Assembly (NCBI RefSeq): GCF_030519355.1
Contig: NZ_JAUMKC010000002.1
Location: 1 to 64,000, forward strand
Direction of reading: 5' to 3'
From: Mucilaginibacter sp. L3T2-6
GTDB taxonomy: Bacteria > Bacteroidota > Bacteroidia > Sphingobacteriales > Sphingobacteriaceae
Length of the DNA: 64,000 nucleotides
Below are positions 26,471 through 34,638 of this stretch, in pieces; position 1 is the first letter of the stretch; every line of letters begins with the position of its first letter. The position numbers and the translations under genes are program-made. Under the pieces are notes generated by a model, which saw only the letters and a list, made by a program, of their open reading frames with translations, made no database searches and had not been told where the DNA came from.

Positions 26471-27199
26471 TCAGGTGTATAATCCGCCGTTAATGGATAG
26501 CACCTGTCCGGTAATGTAAGCAGCTTCTGGCGATGCAAAAAATGCAACTGCAGCAGCCACTTCCCCGGGCTGACCGAAACGCCGCGCAGGTATCAGCATT
26601 TTTAATTCTTTTTCATCAAGCCCTTCTGTCATATCGGTTTTAATAAAACCGGGTGCAAGTGCGTTAACCGTAATCCCTTGCCGGGCTATTTCCTGCGCTA
26701 ATGCCTTGGTAGCGCCGATGACGCCCGCCTTGGCGGCCGAATAATTTGTCTGACCCGCAAGGCCTTTTATGCCGGAAAGTGATACGATATTGATGATCCG
26801 GCCGTATTTGCGCGTCATCATGCCATTTAAAACCACGCGCGTAACATAAAAGAAACTATCCAGGTTGGTCTTTAACACATTGTCCCATTGCTCATCGGCC
26901 ATCCACGCCAGCAAGCTGTCGTCGCGGATGCCCGCATTGTTTACCAGCACCTCGATGTATTTATCCGGGTTGGCTTCTATCCAACGTTCCAAAGCTTGTT
27001 TTAGCGCTTCTTTGTCAGAAATATCAAACTGCAGCAGCTCGCCGGTACCGCCGTTTTCAACTATTTGCGCAAGCGTCTTACTGGCTTCTTCGGTATTACT
27101 TCTGTAGTTTATCAGCACGTAATAACCCTGTGCAGCAAGCTTCAGGCAGATTGCCCTGCCGATTCCCCTTGAGCCGCCGGTCACCAATGCGCATTTCAT
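26471..27199 (-). CDS. fabG: 3-oxoacyl-ACP reductase (FabG-like SDR)
   Basis: A 242-residue NADPH-dependent ketoreductase of the short-chain dehydrogenase family. Visible are the cofactor loop TGGSRGIGRAICLKL, the NNAG strand motif (VLVNNAGIRDD), the catalytic Ser in NIVSLSGIKG, the Tyr-x-x-x-Lys in NYSAAKAGVIG and the C-terminal YITGQVLSINGG. It is the only ketoreductase in the cluster, so it probably serves both chains. Its ATG overlaps the stop of the tyrosine ammonia-lyase gene (ATGA). Confidence 0.93.
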   Translation of the reverse strand: MKCALVTGGSRGIGRAICLKLAAQGYYVLINYRSNTEEASKTLAQIVENGGTGELLQFDISDKEALKQALERWIEANPDKYIEVLVNNAGIRDDSLLAWMADEQWDNVLKTNLDSFFYVTRVVLNGMMTRKYGRIINIVSLSGIKGLAGQTNYSAAKAGVIGATKALAQEIARQGITVNALAPGFIKTDMTEGLDEKELKMLIPARRFGQPGEVAAAVAFFASPEAAYITGQVLSINGGLYT

Positions 27200-28746
27200 T
27201 TGTTAAAAGTGGTTATATGGTCAGCACTTTCCAAAAAATCCTTGATGCGGGCCAAATCTTTATATTTAGGCGCATCTTCTACAAATTTCGGGAATATCTG
27301 TCTGACCTTGTCGTAAACCGAACGCGAAGCCGATGATAATTTGTCTTTGCATTCCAGGTAATCAATCGCTTGTAAAATGGTCATCAGGTGGATGCCCAAT
27401 ACCTCGAATGAGTTATCAATAACCCGTTTGGTCATCAGCGCTGCATTACAGCCCATGCTCACAATATCCTGGTTGTCGTTGTTGTTCGGAATGCTGTGGA
27501 CGTACATCGGGAACGACAATGTCTGGTTCTCAGCCGTGGTGGATGTTGCAGTAAACTGCATGCCCTGCATACCAAAGTTAAATCCAAGCACACCAAGGTT
27601 TACAAACGGCGGCAGTTTTTGGTTCAGCTTGGCATTCAGCAGGTAATTTAATTGCCGCTCGGCCAGCATAGAAACACGCGTCATAGCGATTTTTAGCTTA
27701 TCCATTTCCAGCGACACATAGTCGCCGTGGAAGTTACCGCCGTGAAAAATATTATGATTTTCGTGGTCGATAACCGGGTTATCATTAACCGAATTAAGTT
27801 CGTTAACCACCGTGTTTTCTACCTGTGCAATAGTGTCATAAATGGGCCCCAGTATCTGGGTTACGCAGCGCAGGGAGTAGTATTCCTGCACTTTGTCCTC
27901 AAATACTTCCTGGTCAAGGTTATCGGGATTATACAAGTGTTCTGAGCGGTCGCGAATCAGCTTGCTGTCCTTCAGGATATCGCGCATCATGGCGGCAACG
28001 GTATTCTGACCGCCGTGCCGTTTCACTACGTTCAGCTCGTGAGAGTAGTGGTCGTCATAAGCTTCTACTATCTCATTGATCATCGCGGAAAATAATACCG
28101 ACCAGTTCAGCAACTTCTTTGCCTGGATGATATTGATCATACCTATCCCGGTCATAGCCGAAGTTCCGTTCAAAATAGCCAGCCCTTCGCGGATATGGAT
28201 GGAAAGCGGCTTGATACCCAGTTTATTGAACACATCTATGGTTGGCTGTACTTCGCCCTGGTAAATTACTTCCCCTTCGCCAATTAGAACCAGTCCCAGG
28301 TGGGCTAATTGCACCAGGTCGCCGCTGGCGCCTACGCCGCCGTGTTCATATACGCAGGGGGCAACGTCTTTGTTGATCAGTTCCTTCAGCAGCTCAACCG
28401 TTTCAGCGTGAACACCGCTGTAGCCCTGCATAAAGCTGTTCAGGCGGGCAATCATCAGCGCTTTGGATAGTTGTGCTGTCATCAGCTTTCCGCTGCCGGA
28501 TGAATGGCTTCTGATCAGGTTATATTGCAGTTGCAGCACATTTTCCTCGTTTACCTTATATTGTGCCATCGGCCCGAAGCCCGTATTGATGCCATAAATA
28601 AGTTTATTGGAAGAAAATTGCTTAAGAAATTCAAAGTTGGTGTTGATTTTTTGCAAGGCCGCTTCGTCCAGTGCAACCTCTTTATTTTTAAATATCAGTT
28701 CAGAAAAATCATTCAGAGTAAGCGGACTATGTCCAACAGCTATCAT
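27196..28746 (-). CDS. tal: Aromatic amino acid ammonia-lyase, probable tyrosine ammonia-lyase
   Basis: A 516-residue MIO-dependent lyase that would deaminate L-tyrosine to 4-coumarate, the starter of the aryl polyene. The MIO group would form from Ala140-Ser141-Gly142 (GGVGASGDLVQLAHLG), with the active-site Tyr51 in LIYGINTGFGPM. The selectivity loop reads NLIRSHSSGSGK with Ser80-His81. This looks like histidine lyase at first sight, but it is the same loop I recall from the experimentally tyrosine-specific Flavobacterium johnsoniae enzyme, and long stretches elsewhere match that enzyme closely (TTAENQ, HSIPNNNDNQDIVSMG). No hut genes are near. It heads the minus-strand unit. Confidence 0.9.
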   Translation of the reverse strand: MIAVGHSPLTLNDFSELIFKNKEVALDEAALQKINTNFEFLKQFSSNKLIYGINTGFGPMAQYKVNEENVLQLQYNLIRSHSSGSGKLMTAQLSKALMIARLNSFMQGYSGVHAETVELLKELINKDVAPCVYEHGGVGASGDLVQLAHLGLVLIGEGEVIYQGEVQPTIDVFNKLGIKPLSIHIREGLAILNGTSAMTGIGMINIIQAKKLLNWSVLFSAMINEIVEAYDDHYSHELNVVKRHGGQNTVAAMMRDILKDSKLIRDRSEHLYNPDNLDQEVFEDKVQEYYSLRCVTQILGPIYDTIAQVENTVVNELNSVNDNPVIDHENHNIFHGGNFHGDYVSLEMDKLKIAMTRVSMLAERQLNYLLNAKLNQKLPPFVNLGVLGFNFGMQGMQFTATSTTAENQTLSFPMYVHSIPNNNDNQDIVSMGCNAALMTKRVIDNSFEVLGIHLMTILQAIDYLECKDKLSSASRSVYDKVRQIFPKFVEDAPKYKDLARIKDFLESADHITTFNK

Positions 28747-28912
28747 GGGCGAAAATTATATGTTCTATCAGTGTAGTAATAAACCGCTAAAGTATAAAAT
28801 ATATGTAAAACGGTTTAATTAAACTGCAATAACGGCGGGAATGTTTTAGGTAATTGTAAGTAAAATTATCCTGTAAAAGAGATCAAGCCTCTTCCTTACA
28901 CAAAATGCAGAT

Positions 28913-29066
28913 GGGCAAAACCGGCTTGGCCCGTAACAAAAATGGCCTCCAAAACGGGCAAAACCCGTTTAGCCCATAATTAAAAAAGGGGTAAAAACAG
29001 GCAAAGCCCATTTAGCCCGTAACGAAAATGGCCCTTTTAACGGGCTAAAACCATTATGCCCGTTCA
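28913..29066. repeat. Four degenerate tandem repeats with a period of about 43 bp
   Basis: Units of about 25 bases of the form GGGCAAAACCCGTTTAGCCC begin near 28913, 28956, 29000 and 29042, separated by related A-rich sequence (AAAATGGCC). The spacers are similar to each other and the units vary, so this is an imperfect tandem array and not a CRISPR. It lies upstream of the tyrosine ammonia-lyase gene. Confidence 0.65.
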
Positions 29067-29214
29067 GTCTGAAAACTTCGTTTTTGTACTGATTTCAAAG
29101 AATATGGTCGAATTTGAATGATTTTTAGCACTTGAAACCGATAAAAAACTTTTGAAAACTTGCGGCAGTGCTTTCTGCGGGGGGCAGCCCTGTCTTACAT
29201 TCATACTGCACCGG

Positions 29215-29342
29215 CGTCGTTGGTCGGAATTTGCAATCCTCGACCCAATTTTTGTGGATTTGTAATCCACGAAAATTAATACTTGTGTACGGGGATTACA
29301 AATCCCCGGTATTTACAGCCTAGGATTATAAATCCGACTAAC
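29215..29342. repeat. GGATT-nnn-AATCC palindrome module, copy A
   Basis: A 128-base module with four near-palindromes of the form GGATTnnnAATCC (TTGCAATCC, TTTGTAATCC, TTACAAATCC and TTATAAATCC ends), linked by CGACCCAATTTTTGTGG, TACTTGTGTAC and CGGTATTTACAGCC. A second, extended copy lies at 29510-29706. Short reading frames crossing the module are artefacts of the repeat. Confidence 0.7.
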
Positions 29343-29483
29343 TGAAGGTACCACTTCAGCGGGTTCACGAGGAAGATCCGGTTTGATAAAAGCAACAAGG
29401 CGGGCTCTTCAAATTTACGAAATCTTTATGATCAAAGTGCTGACAACATTTTGACAGCAGTAAATAAAGCTCAAATCAATCAT

Positions 29484-29706
29484 GTCATTTTGACGAGGAA
29501 CGAGAAGAGCGTCGTTGGCCGGGATTTGCAATCCGTCGTTGGTCGGGATTTTCAATCCTCGACCCCGATTTTTGTCCGTCGTTGGTCGGGATTTGCAATC
29601 CTCGACCCCAATTTTTGTGGATTTGCAATCCCCGAAAATCAAATACTCGTGTACGAGGATTACAAATCCCCGGTATTTACAGCCCAGGATTATAAATCCG
29701 GACTAA
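29484..29706. repeat. GGATT-nnn-AATCC palindrome module, copy B with amplified front part
   Basis: Begins with GTCATTTTGACGAGGAACGAG (29484-29504), a common intergenic repeat form, and continues with three copies of the front segment GTCGTTGGTCGGGATTTGC at about 29510, 29535 and 29578. The last runs into a full module nearly identical to copy A up to 29706. Six GGATTnnnAATCC palindromes are present. The tandem increase of the front part only suggests recent slippage or transposition into a like element. Confidence 0.7.
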
Positions 29707-29714
29707 CGAATACT

Positions 29715-31010
29715 CTATCCTCTCTTATCAATAAACTTTATTGCCTTCCTGCTGGCCTCGTTAAATTGTATCTTCTGTATCTCTTCCGGACCGATATATT
29801 TTACATGCGGACTAACCCTTAGCTTAGCCTGCAAATAAGCCCTGATGCGGTGGTCGCATTCTTCAGTAAAGGCAGCCGGTACGAGGTAAAGCGAAACTTC
29901 ATCCATGCCGATATCGTTAGAAGATACCTCGATCACAAAATCCAGGATCTCCTCCATCTCATTCAATAAATCAAATAAGGCGGGCGGGTAAAGTGTCGTC
30001 CCCTTGAATTTTATCATCTGCTTTTTGCGCCCCATAACTGACGAAAGGCGCAGGCTGGTACGTCCGCAGGCGCAGGGCTCCTCAAAATAGCAGCAAATGT
30101 CGCCGGTTTTATAACGCAGTAAGGGCATGCCTTCAACACCCAGCGTGGTAATCGTCACTTCGCCTGGCGTACCCGGCTCAACTTGCTGGTTGTTTTCATC
30201 CAGCAACTCAACAATAACCAAATCGGGCTGGTAGTGTCCGCCGTTGCCTTCTCCGCATTCGGTAAATGCGGTCTGCATCTCGGTTGAGGCATAGGTGGAA
30301 TAAAGCTTAATGTCCCAGCTTTCAGTAATTTTTCTGCCAAGTATATTCAGCGAAAAATCGTTGTTGCGGATATTTTCGCCGATACAAATTGCTTTTTTTA
30401 CAGATGTGCTATTGATATCGATACCTGTGTCCTGCGCATATTTTATCAGTTTTAAAATAAAAGAGGGCACGGCAACTATGGCCGTAGGCTTTAAGCGCTG
30501 TATAGTTTCCCATTGAAGTGAGGGAACTCCGGGCCCCAGCCGGATGATGCCGGCGCCAATTTTACGGATGCCAAGATAATAGGCAATGCCGGCCATAAAT
30601 TGCCTGTCCAGCGTCAGCATCAATTGGTATGTATCCGCAGGTGAGCCATCGGCACATAAAAATGAACTGTATTCGTTATATGCCAACCGGTTAAGGTCGT
30701 TTTCAGTCAGGGCGATTGTAACCGGCCTGCCGAGCGTGCCTGATGTAGACGTATATTCAACTACTTTCTCCCGTGGTACGCACAAAAAATCATCATTCCG
30801 CTGCTGCAGGTCGTCCTTGATTGTTGGCGGGATAAGGGCCAGGTCGGCAACCGTTTTAATAGCGGTAATATCAATATCGTGCTTCTTGAAATGTTCCCGG
30901 TAAAAAGGGGAATGCTGATTAAGATAGGCTAACAGGTTATGCAGTTTTTGTTCCTGCATTAATGTTATTTCGTGTGGCTGCTGATGTATAATTTCGTTAG
31001 TAGCTGACAT
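29715..31010 (-). CDS. AMP-binding enzyme, phenylacetate-CoA ligase-like
   Basis: A 431-residue adenylate-forming enzyme of the PaaK type. The phosphate-binding loop is YTSTSGTLGRPVTIAL, and later motifs (YSTYASTEMQTAFTEC; LLRYKTGDIC) follow the family order. A Cys cluster (CCYFEEPCACGRT) matches the zinc site of PaaK relatives. In this cluster the likely job is activation of 4-coumarate and loading onto CoA or ACP to prime the polyene, as ApeH does in aryl polyene systems. It is separated from the tyrosine ammonia-lyase gene by 968 bases of repeats, so it has its own transcript. Confidence 0.88.
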   Translation of the reverse strand: MSATNEIIHQQPHEITLMQEQKLHNLLAYLNQHSPFYREHFKKHDIDITAIKTVADLALIPPTIKDDLQQRNDDFLCVPREKVVEYTSTSGTLGRPVTIALTENDLNRLAYNEYSSFLCADGSPADTYQLMLTLDRQFMAGIAYYLGIRKIGAGIIRLGPGVPSLQWETIQRLKPTAIVAVPSFILKLIKYAQDTGIDINSTSVKKAICIGENIRNNDFSLNILGRKITESWDIKLYSTYASTEMQTAFTECGEGNGGHYQPDLVIVELLDENNQQVEPGTPGEVTITTLGVEGMPLLRYKTGDICCYFEEPCACGRTSLRLSSVMGRKKQMIKFKGTTLYPPALFDLLNEMEEILDFVIEVSSNDIGMDEVSLYLVPAAFTEECDHRIRAYLQAKLRVSPHVKYIGPEEIQKIQFNEASRKAIKFIDKRG

Positions 31011-31219
31011 TTACAATTTATTACCGGATGATTGAACCCGGACAAGCCAATAATGTTTTACTGCCTGGTGTTCAATTTTACTGCATCAAATCTAGCAAAA
31101 ATAGGGCTATTTACGCGTTCGGGTTGAGTAAGGCTTATCGTCAACACGCGCCGGCCAGGCTCAATTTGTTTGTTTTGCGGTACAAACATCTGCAAGCGCC
31201 AATTGTAACGTATATCAGC

Positions 31220-32137
31220 ATGATGATTAAAAAGCTACTGTTAACCGCCGGAATATTTTTTATAACACTTAGTGTTAAAGCCCAGCCGGTCAGGTATAAA
31301 AACATGGTATTCGAATATATAAAAACCACGATCGATTTAAGTTACGATGCTGCCGACCCTGCCGGTAAAAACAAAGCCCGCCGCTTTGATTTATATCAAC
31401 CCGCAGGCGATACAGCGCTTAGCCGCCCGTTAATAATCTGGATGCATGGCGGAGGCTTTAAATTTGGCTCAAAGGATGATAAAAGCAATCAAATCTGGGG
31501 CAGATTCTTTGCACAGCGCGGTTATGTAGTTGCAACCATTAACTATACGCTAAGCAGGAAATTGCCATTTCTACACTTCGACGAACTGAAGCGCAGTTGT
31601 TATAACGGTGTTTTGGACGCAAAGCGGGCTATCGGATTTTTTAAACAGCACAGTCATGCGTATCATATCGACCCATCAAAAATTATATTGGCCGGTAACT
31701 CGGCAGGAGGGATGATAGCTTTACAGGCAGCATTCAGCACTAATGCGGAGCTTGCCAGGTTCGCGGGTGTTGCCGATGAATATCCGGACGATCAACAACT
31801 GCTTAAAGTAGCCGGTGTTATTAATTTCTGGGGCGCGATATTTAACCTGGACTGGCTGAAAAATTGTCTGCAGCTTCCTTTGGTGAGTGTATACGGCAGC
31901 ACCGACAGCATTGTAGCGCCCACTCATAAAGGCCCGCCGCTTTACGGCGCAGCAGACATTTTTAAAATGGCTACAGCGCTCGGCATACCCAATGACGTTA
32001 AAGTTTTTGAGGGGTATTCGCATGAGTTGCATAAACGTTTTAACCCGGTATTTTCCGGCGGAAAAGATACGCAGGCCCGATGGCTGGAAGCTGCACAGTT
32101 TGCAGCTGATTTCTTGTATAAGCAGGTTATAAAGTAA
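31220..32137 (+). CDS. Secreted alpha/beta hydrolase (esterase-like)
   Basis: About 305 residues from the ATG at 31220 (31223 is equally possible). A signal peptide (KKLLLTAGIFFITLSVKAQ) is followed by an esterase/lipase fold of the hormone-sensitive-lipase type: oxyanion motif IIWMHGGGFKFGS, nucleophile Ser in LAGNSAGGMIALQ, and Asp and His in TDSIVAPTH and GYSHELHKR. The frame is open further upstream to 31028, but that would bury the signal peptide. Substrate unknown. It begins close to the divergent ligase gene and might share its promoter region, with no proof of a pigment role. Confidence 0.85.
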   Translation: MMIKKLLLTAGIFFITLSVKAQPVRYKNMVFEYIKTTIDLSYDAADPAGKNKARRFDLYQPAGDTALSRPLIIWMHGGGFKFGSKDDKSNQIWGRFFAQRGYVVATINYTLSRKLPFLHFDELKRSCYNGVLDAKRAIGFFKQHSHAYHIDPSKIILAGNSAGGMIALQAAFSTNAELARFAGVADEYPDDQQLLKVAGVINFWGAIFNLDWLKNCLQLPLVSVYGSTDSIVAPTHKGPPLYGAADIFKMATALGIPNDVKVFEGYSHELHKRFNPVFSGGKDTQARWLEAAQFAADFLYKQVIK

Positions 32138-32202
32138 AGCTTCAAAACATATTGCTATATTTAACGTTGTGAAACAAACAATAAACCACTAACCCGTTAC
32201 CA

Positions 32203-32463
32203 ATGAAATATTTAAAGATTTTGGTTTTAGCTGCGGTATTTATTATGTGTATGCAGTTCGCACATGCAAAACCGCTTACGGCGATAGTTCCGCCGGCATA
32301 CCTGCAGGTACGCAGACCGCCGCCACCGCCGCCGCGCCCCCCACTACCCTGGAAAAGGCATCATCGCCGCGTAAGACATCACCGGGCAAAAATTCATATT
32401 CGTTTGCCCAAGCCGCCGCCGCATCCGCCCGGCCCGCTTCCGCCGCCTCCGCCGCATCCATAA
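32203..32463 (+). CDS. Small secreted Pro/His/Arg-rich protein
   Basis: An 86-residue protein with a good signal peptide (KYLKILVLAAVFIMCMQFAH, then AKPL). The mature part is almost entirely Pro, Arg and His (RRPPPPPPRPPLPWKRHHRR, later KPPPHPPGPLPPPPPHP), with no fold visible. The clean ATG, the signal peptide and a hairpin terminator right after the stop argue that it is a real gene despite low complexity. The His and Arg might bind metal or acidic polymers; this is speculation. Homologues with conserved Pro spacing would confirm it. Confidence 0.7.
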   Translation: MKYLKILVLAAVFIMCMQFAHAKPLTAIVPPAYLQVRRPPPPPPRPPLPWKRHHRRVRHHRAKIHIRLPKPPPHPPGPLPPPPPHP

Positions 32464-32470
32464 AGGTATA

Positions 32471-32500
32471 AAGCCCTTCAGCAACACTGAGGGGCTTTTA
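32471..32500 (+). terminator. Rho-independent terminator after the Pro-rich gene
   Basis: AAGCCCTTCAG and CTGAGGGGCTT form an 11-bp stem with one G-T pair and a 5-base loop, followed by T-rich sequence. It starts 8 bases after the stop codon of the small secreted protein. Confidence 0.8.
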
Positions 32501-32562
32501 CTTGTAATAATGAAGTGTTTTTATATATGATATTGCTTCAACTGTTGGGTAATGATTTGAAT

Positions 32563-33426
32563 CTATTTTTTCAGCATAAATTTCAGCACATTGCCCGGCC
32601 GCAGCTGATCGCCCTCGTTCGAAATGTAGAGATTACCGTCCCTGTCAAACGCGATACCTTCAGGTTGCCCAAATATTGCCGGATCCAGCCGGTACACTGT
32701 TTTTACATCCCAGTTTGAACCCGCAATCACCAACAATTTATTCACCGATGAAAGAATATACCACTCGCCCGTTTTTGGATTTTTTGCCAGGGCCGACGGA
32801 TGGAACGCTATTTTCTTTGCACCCAATAATTGTTCAATTTTTTTTACGTCGATAGTGTTTTGGCCCGCATCGGAAAGCGTGCCGTCGGCCGCCAGTTTAA
32901 GGGTAAATATTGTAGTGGTTTTGCTCGTTTTTTCGATGCTGCAATGTTTGCAAAGGGCGTAAATCGAACCGTCATTATCGCCATACAACCCCTCATATTC
33001 ACCGCCAGGGAGCAAATCCTTTTGCTTGACGGCGTCCACCTCTGAATTTTTGAGCCCAGTCAGCGGAAATGTGTACAATTTACCATCGCTGCGCAGCATA
33101 ACCACCTGTTGGTTGCTGATGGCTACGTCTTCATAATCGCCATGGCCGGCAAATCGTATCGTTTTAAGGTTATTACTGCCGGGTTTAAAATAGAACAACA
33201 CGCCCTCCTCGTCTTGTTCAGCATATAGCACATTCGGGTCTCCCTGGTTAAAAGCGATACCCGATATTTCGGTCAGTGCGTCGGGCATATTGTATTTAAC
33301 CGGCTTGTTCAAATCGTAACCGGCAGGTGAGGGGCTTTTTCTTTTTTGCTGACCGGTGCAGTGGATACAAAAAAGGCAGATACATGATATAATATAAAGG
33401 TATATCGGCTTAAACAGATTTTTCAT
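32563..33426 (-). CDS. SdiA-regulated-like beta-propeller lipoprotein
   Basis: A 287-residue protein counted from the ATG at 33426. A hydrophobic leader ends in LFCIHCTGQQKR, where the second Cys fits a lipobox, so it is probably an outer-membrane or periplasmic lipoprotein. The rest has repeated beta-sheet blades (LTEISGIAFNQGDPNVLYAE, PEGIAFDRDGNLYISNEGD) typical of the SdiA-regulated / phytase-like six-bladed propeller family. The function of these proteins is not established. An upstream in-frame Met at 33492 would place 22 polar residues before the leader and is rejected. Confidence 0.8.
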   Translation of the reverse strand: MKNLFKPIYLYIISCICLFCIHCTGQQKRKSPSPAGYDLNKPVKYNMPDALTEISGIAFNQGDPNVLYAEQDEEGVLFYFKPGSNNLKTIRFAGHGDYEDVAISNQQVVMLRSDGKLYTFPLTGLKNSEVDAVKQKDLLPGGEYEGLYGDNDGSIYALCKHCSIEKTSKTTTIFTLKLAADGTLSDAGQNTIDVKKIEQLLGAKKIAFHPSALAKNPKTGEWYILSSVNKLLVIAGSNWDVKTVYRLDPAIFGQPEGIAFDRDGNLYISNEGDQLRPGNVLKFMLKK

Positions 33427-33560
33427 ATCAGATATACCTTTAATATTGCAGTTTTGTTTATTGCAGATGTAAACAGGCTTACCGGGTGACACAGATGTCT
33501 GTCGTTTTCAGCTTTAATCAAACACCTGCGTCATCAGTATCATCCGTTAATATCTGCGAT

Positions 33561-34556
33561 CTATTTTTGCATCACCATCACGCCATTCAAAAGCAGGGTG
33601 CTGCCGCCATCGGCTTCAATGTTATAAACATGCTGAACGCCGCCGGCGTGTTCTGTTTTACTTAACACGGTGTAAGTTTCATACTTGCCGTTCTGCTCAT
33701 TCAAACATAAAACCTGCTCGCCAATATTAATCTCGCCTATTTTTAGCCTTCCCTGTTGGGTAAGCATGGGGTGATTAGGCGTAGCTTTAAGCACCTTGGC
33801 ATCAAGGCTGACGTTTAATCCGGCATCGCTGTTCTTTTCTTTGGCCGATACCAGTACAAGCTCAGTTACTGCATAGTTCTTAGCGGTATGTACAGCAAGC
33901 TCTTTCACTTTTATTACTGATGGTTTGTTGGTAACCGGGTCAACCGTAATCACCTCGTCGCCGCTTTTAACATCTTTAATCATTTTTTTAGCGCCATTGG
34001 CCATAGTTACCTCGTCGTCGCCGGTAAAGCAGATGTCGTTACCATAGGTAGCCGCTTCTTCCTTCATGTCTTTACCGTTGTTCAGCAATTTATATTGCTG
34101 AAAAGCCATTTCTTTTGACAGCACATAAGAAAGCTTCAGGATGAAATTTTTCTCCGCTTTATTAATGTCATCAATATCCTGGAAATATTTTGCCCAAACC
34201 CTGGCATCTGCCGTAAAGTCGGGCACAAGGCACTGGTATCGTTTGCCAGTCTCGTTGGTATAAAATACCATCAAACCAATTTCTTGCAGCCCTTCTTTGG
34301 CTATCAGCTTGTACAGGTCTACGCGCTTTTTTAAGCCATCCGCGCCGGTAATAAAGTACGGTTTACGGTTCTCGTACCGGTCGAGCACGTATTTGTTGTC
34401 AAACTTCACATAAGTATCGTTATCCAGGTTGGCGATTGAGTAGGTAAGCGCCTTATCGTACTCCTCCATGGTCAACGGGCGTGGATTCGTGGAGGTTTGC
34501 CCCTGTACGGATAAGGCTGTTATAAATATTGCTAATGTTATGAATAGTTTACGCAT
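33561..34556 (-). CDS. Secreted Hint-domain (intein/Hedgehog-like) protein
   Basis: A 331-residue protein with a signal peptide (RKLFITLAIFITALSVQGQ), an N-terminal region of about 155 residues that I cannot name, and a C-terminal Hint domain starting at Cys176 (NDICFTGDDEVTMANG). The TxxH motif of block B is present at Thr259-His262 (KATPNHPMLTQQ). The usual C-terminal His-Asn of inteins is absent; the protein ends LLLNGVMVMQK. Hint domains activate the bond before the first Cys as a thioester, so self-cleavage or transfer of the N-terminal part is possible in the manner of Hedgehog. Whether the cleavage happens is unknown. Confidence 0.85.
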   Translation of the reverse strand: MRKLFITLAIFITALSVQGQTSTNPRPLTMEEYDKALTYSIANLDNDTYVKFDNKYVLDRYENRKPYFITGADGLKKRVDLYKLIAKEGLQEIGLMVFYTNETGKRYQCLVPDFTADARVWAKYFQDIDDINKAEKNFILKLSYVLSKEMAFQQYKLLNNGKDMKEEAATYGNDICFTGDDEVTMANGAKKMIKDVKSGDEVITVDPVTNKPSVIKVKELAVHTAKNYAVTELVLVSAKEKNSDAGLNVSLDAKVLKATPNHPMLTQQGRLKIGEINIGEQVLCLNEQNGKYETYTVLSKTEHAGGVQHVYNIEADGGSTLLLNGVMVMQK

Positions 34557-34582
34557 AATGGTAGGTTGTATTAAACATCCAT

Positions 34583-34610
34583 ATAGCGATGGGTTTTAGC
34601 CCATCGCTAT
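34583..34610. terminator. Perfect 11-bp hairpin between aminotransferase and Hint genes
   Basis: ATAGCGATGGG and CCCATCGCTAT enclose a 6-base loop. It lies after the aminotransferase gene and just before the Hint gene start, with T-rich sequence on the plus-strand side (CTTTTGTTTTTTT), so it may be a terminator, an attenuator or a copy of a dispersed palindrome. Confidence 0.5.
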
Positions 34611-34638
34611 GGTTGCAATAATAATCGCTTTTGTTTTT

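Noticed and set aside
27196-28746. Histidine ammonia-lyase of histidine degradation
   Set aside because: The Ser80-His81 loop alone could suggest it, but the surrounding sequence matches the Flavobacterium tyrosine-specific enzyme and there are no hut genes; the context is a coumarate-primed pigment cluster.
28913-29066. Possible CRISPR array
   Set aside because: The spacers resemble one another and the repeats vary in several bases; no cas gene is in the window. A degenerate tandem repeat explains it better.
29064-29822. Several short reading frames on both strands with DYKS and DFQSS-like repeats
   Set aside because: They are produced by the GGATTnnnAATCC repeat modules, have no start context, and one overlaps the 3' end of the ligase gene.
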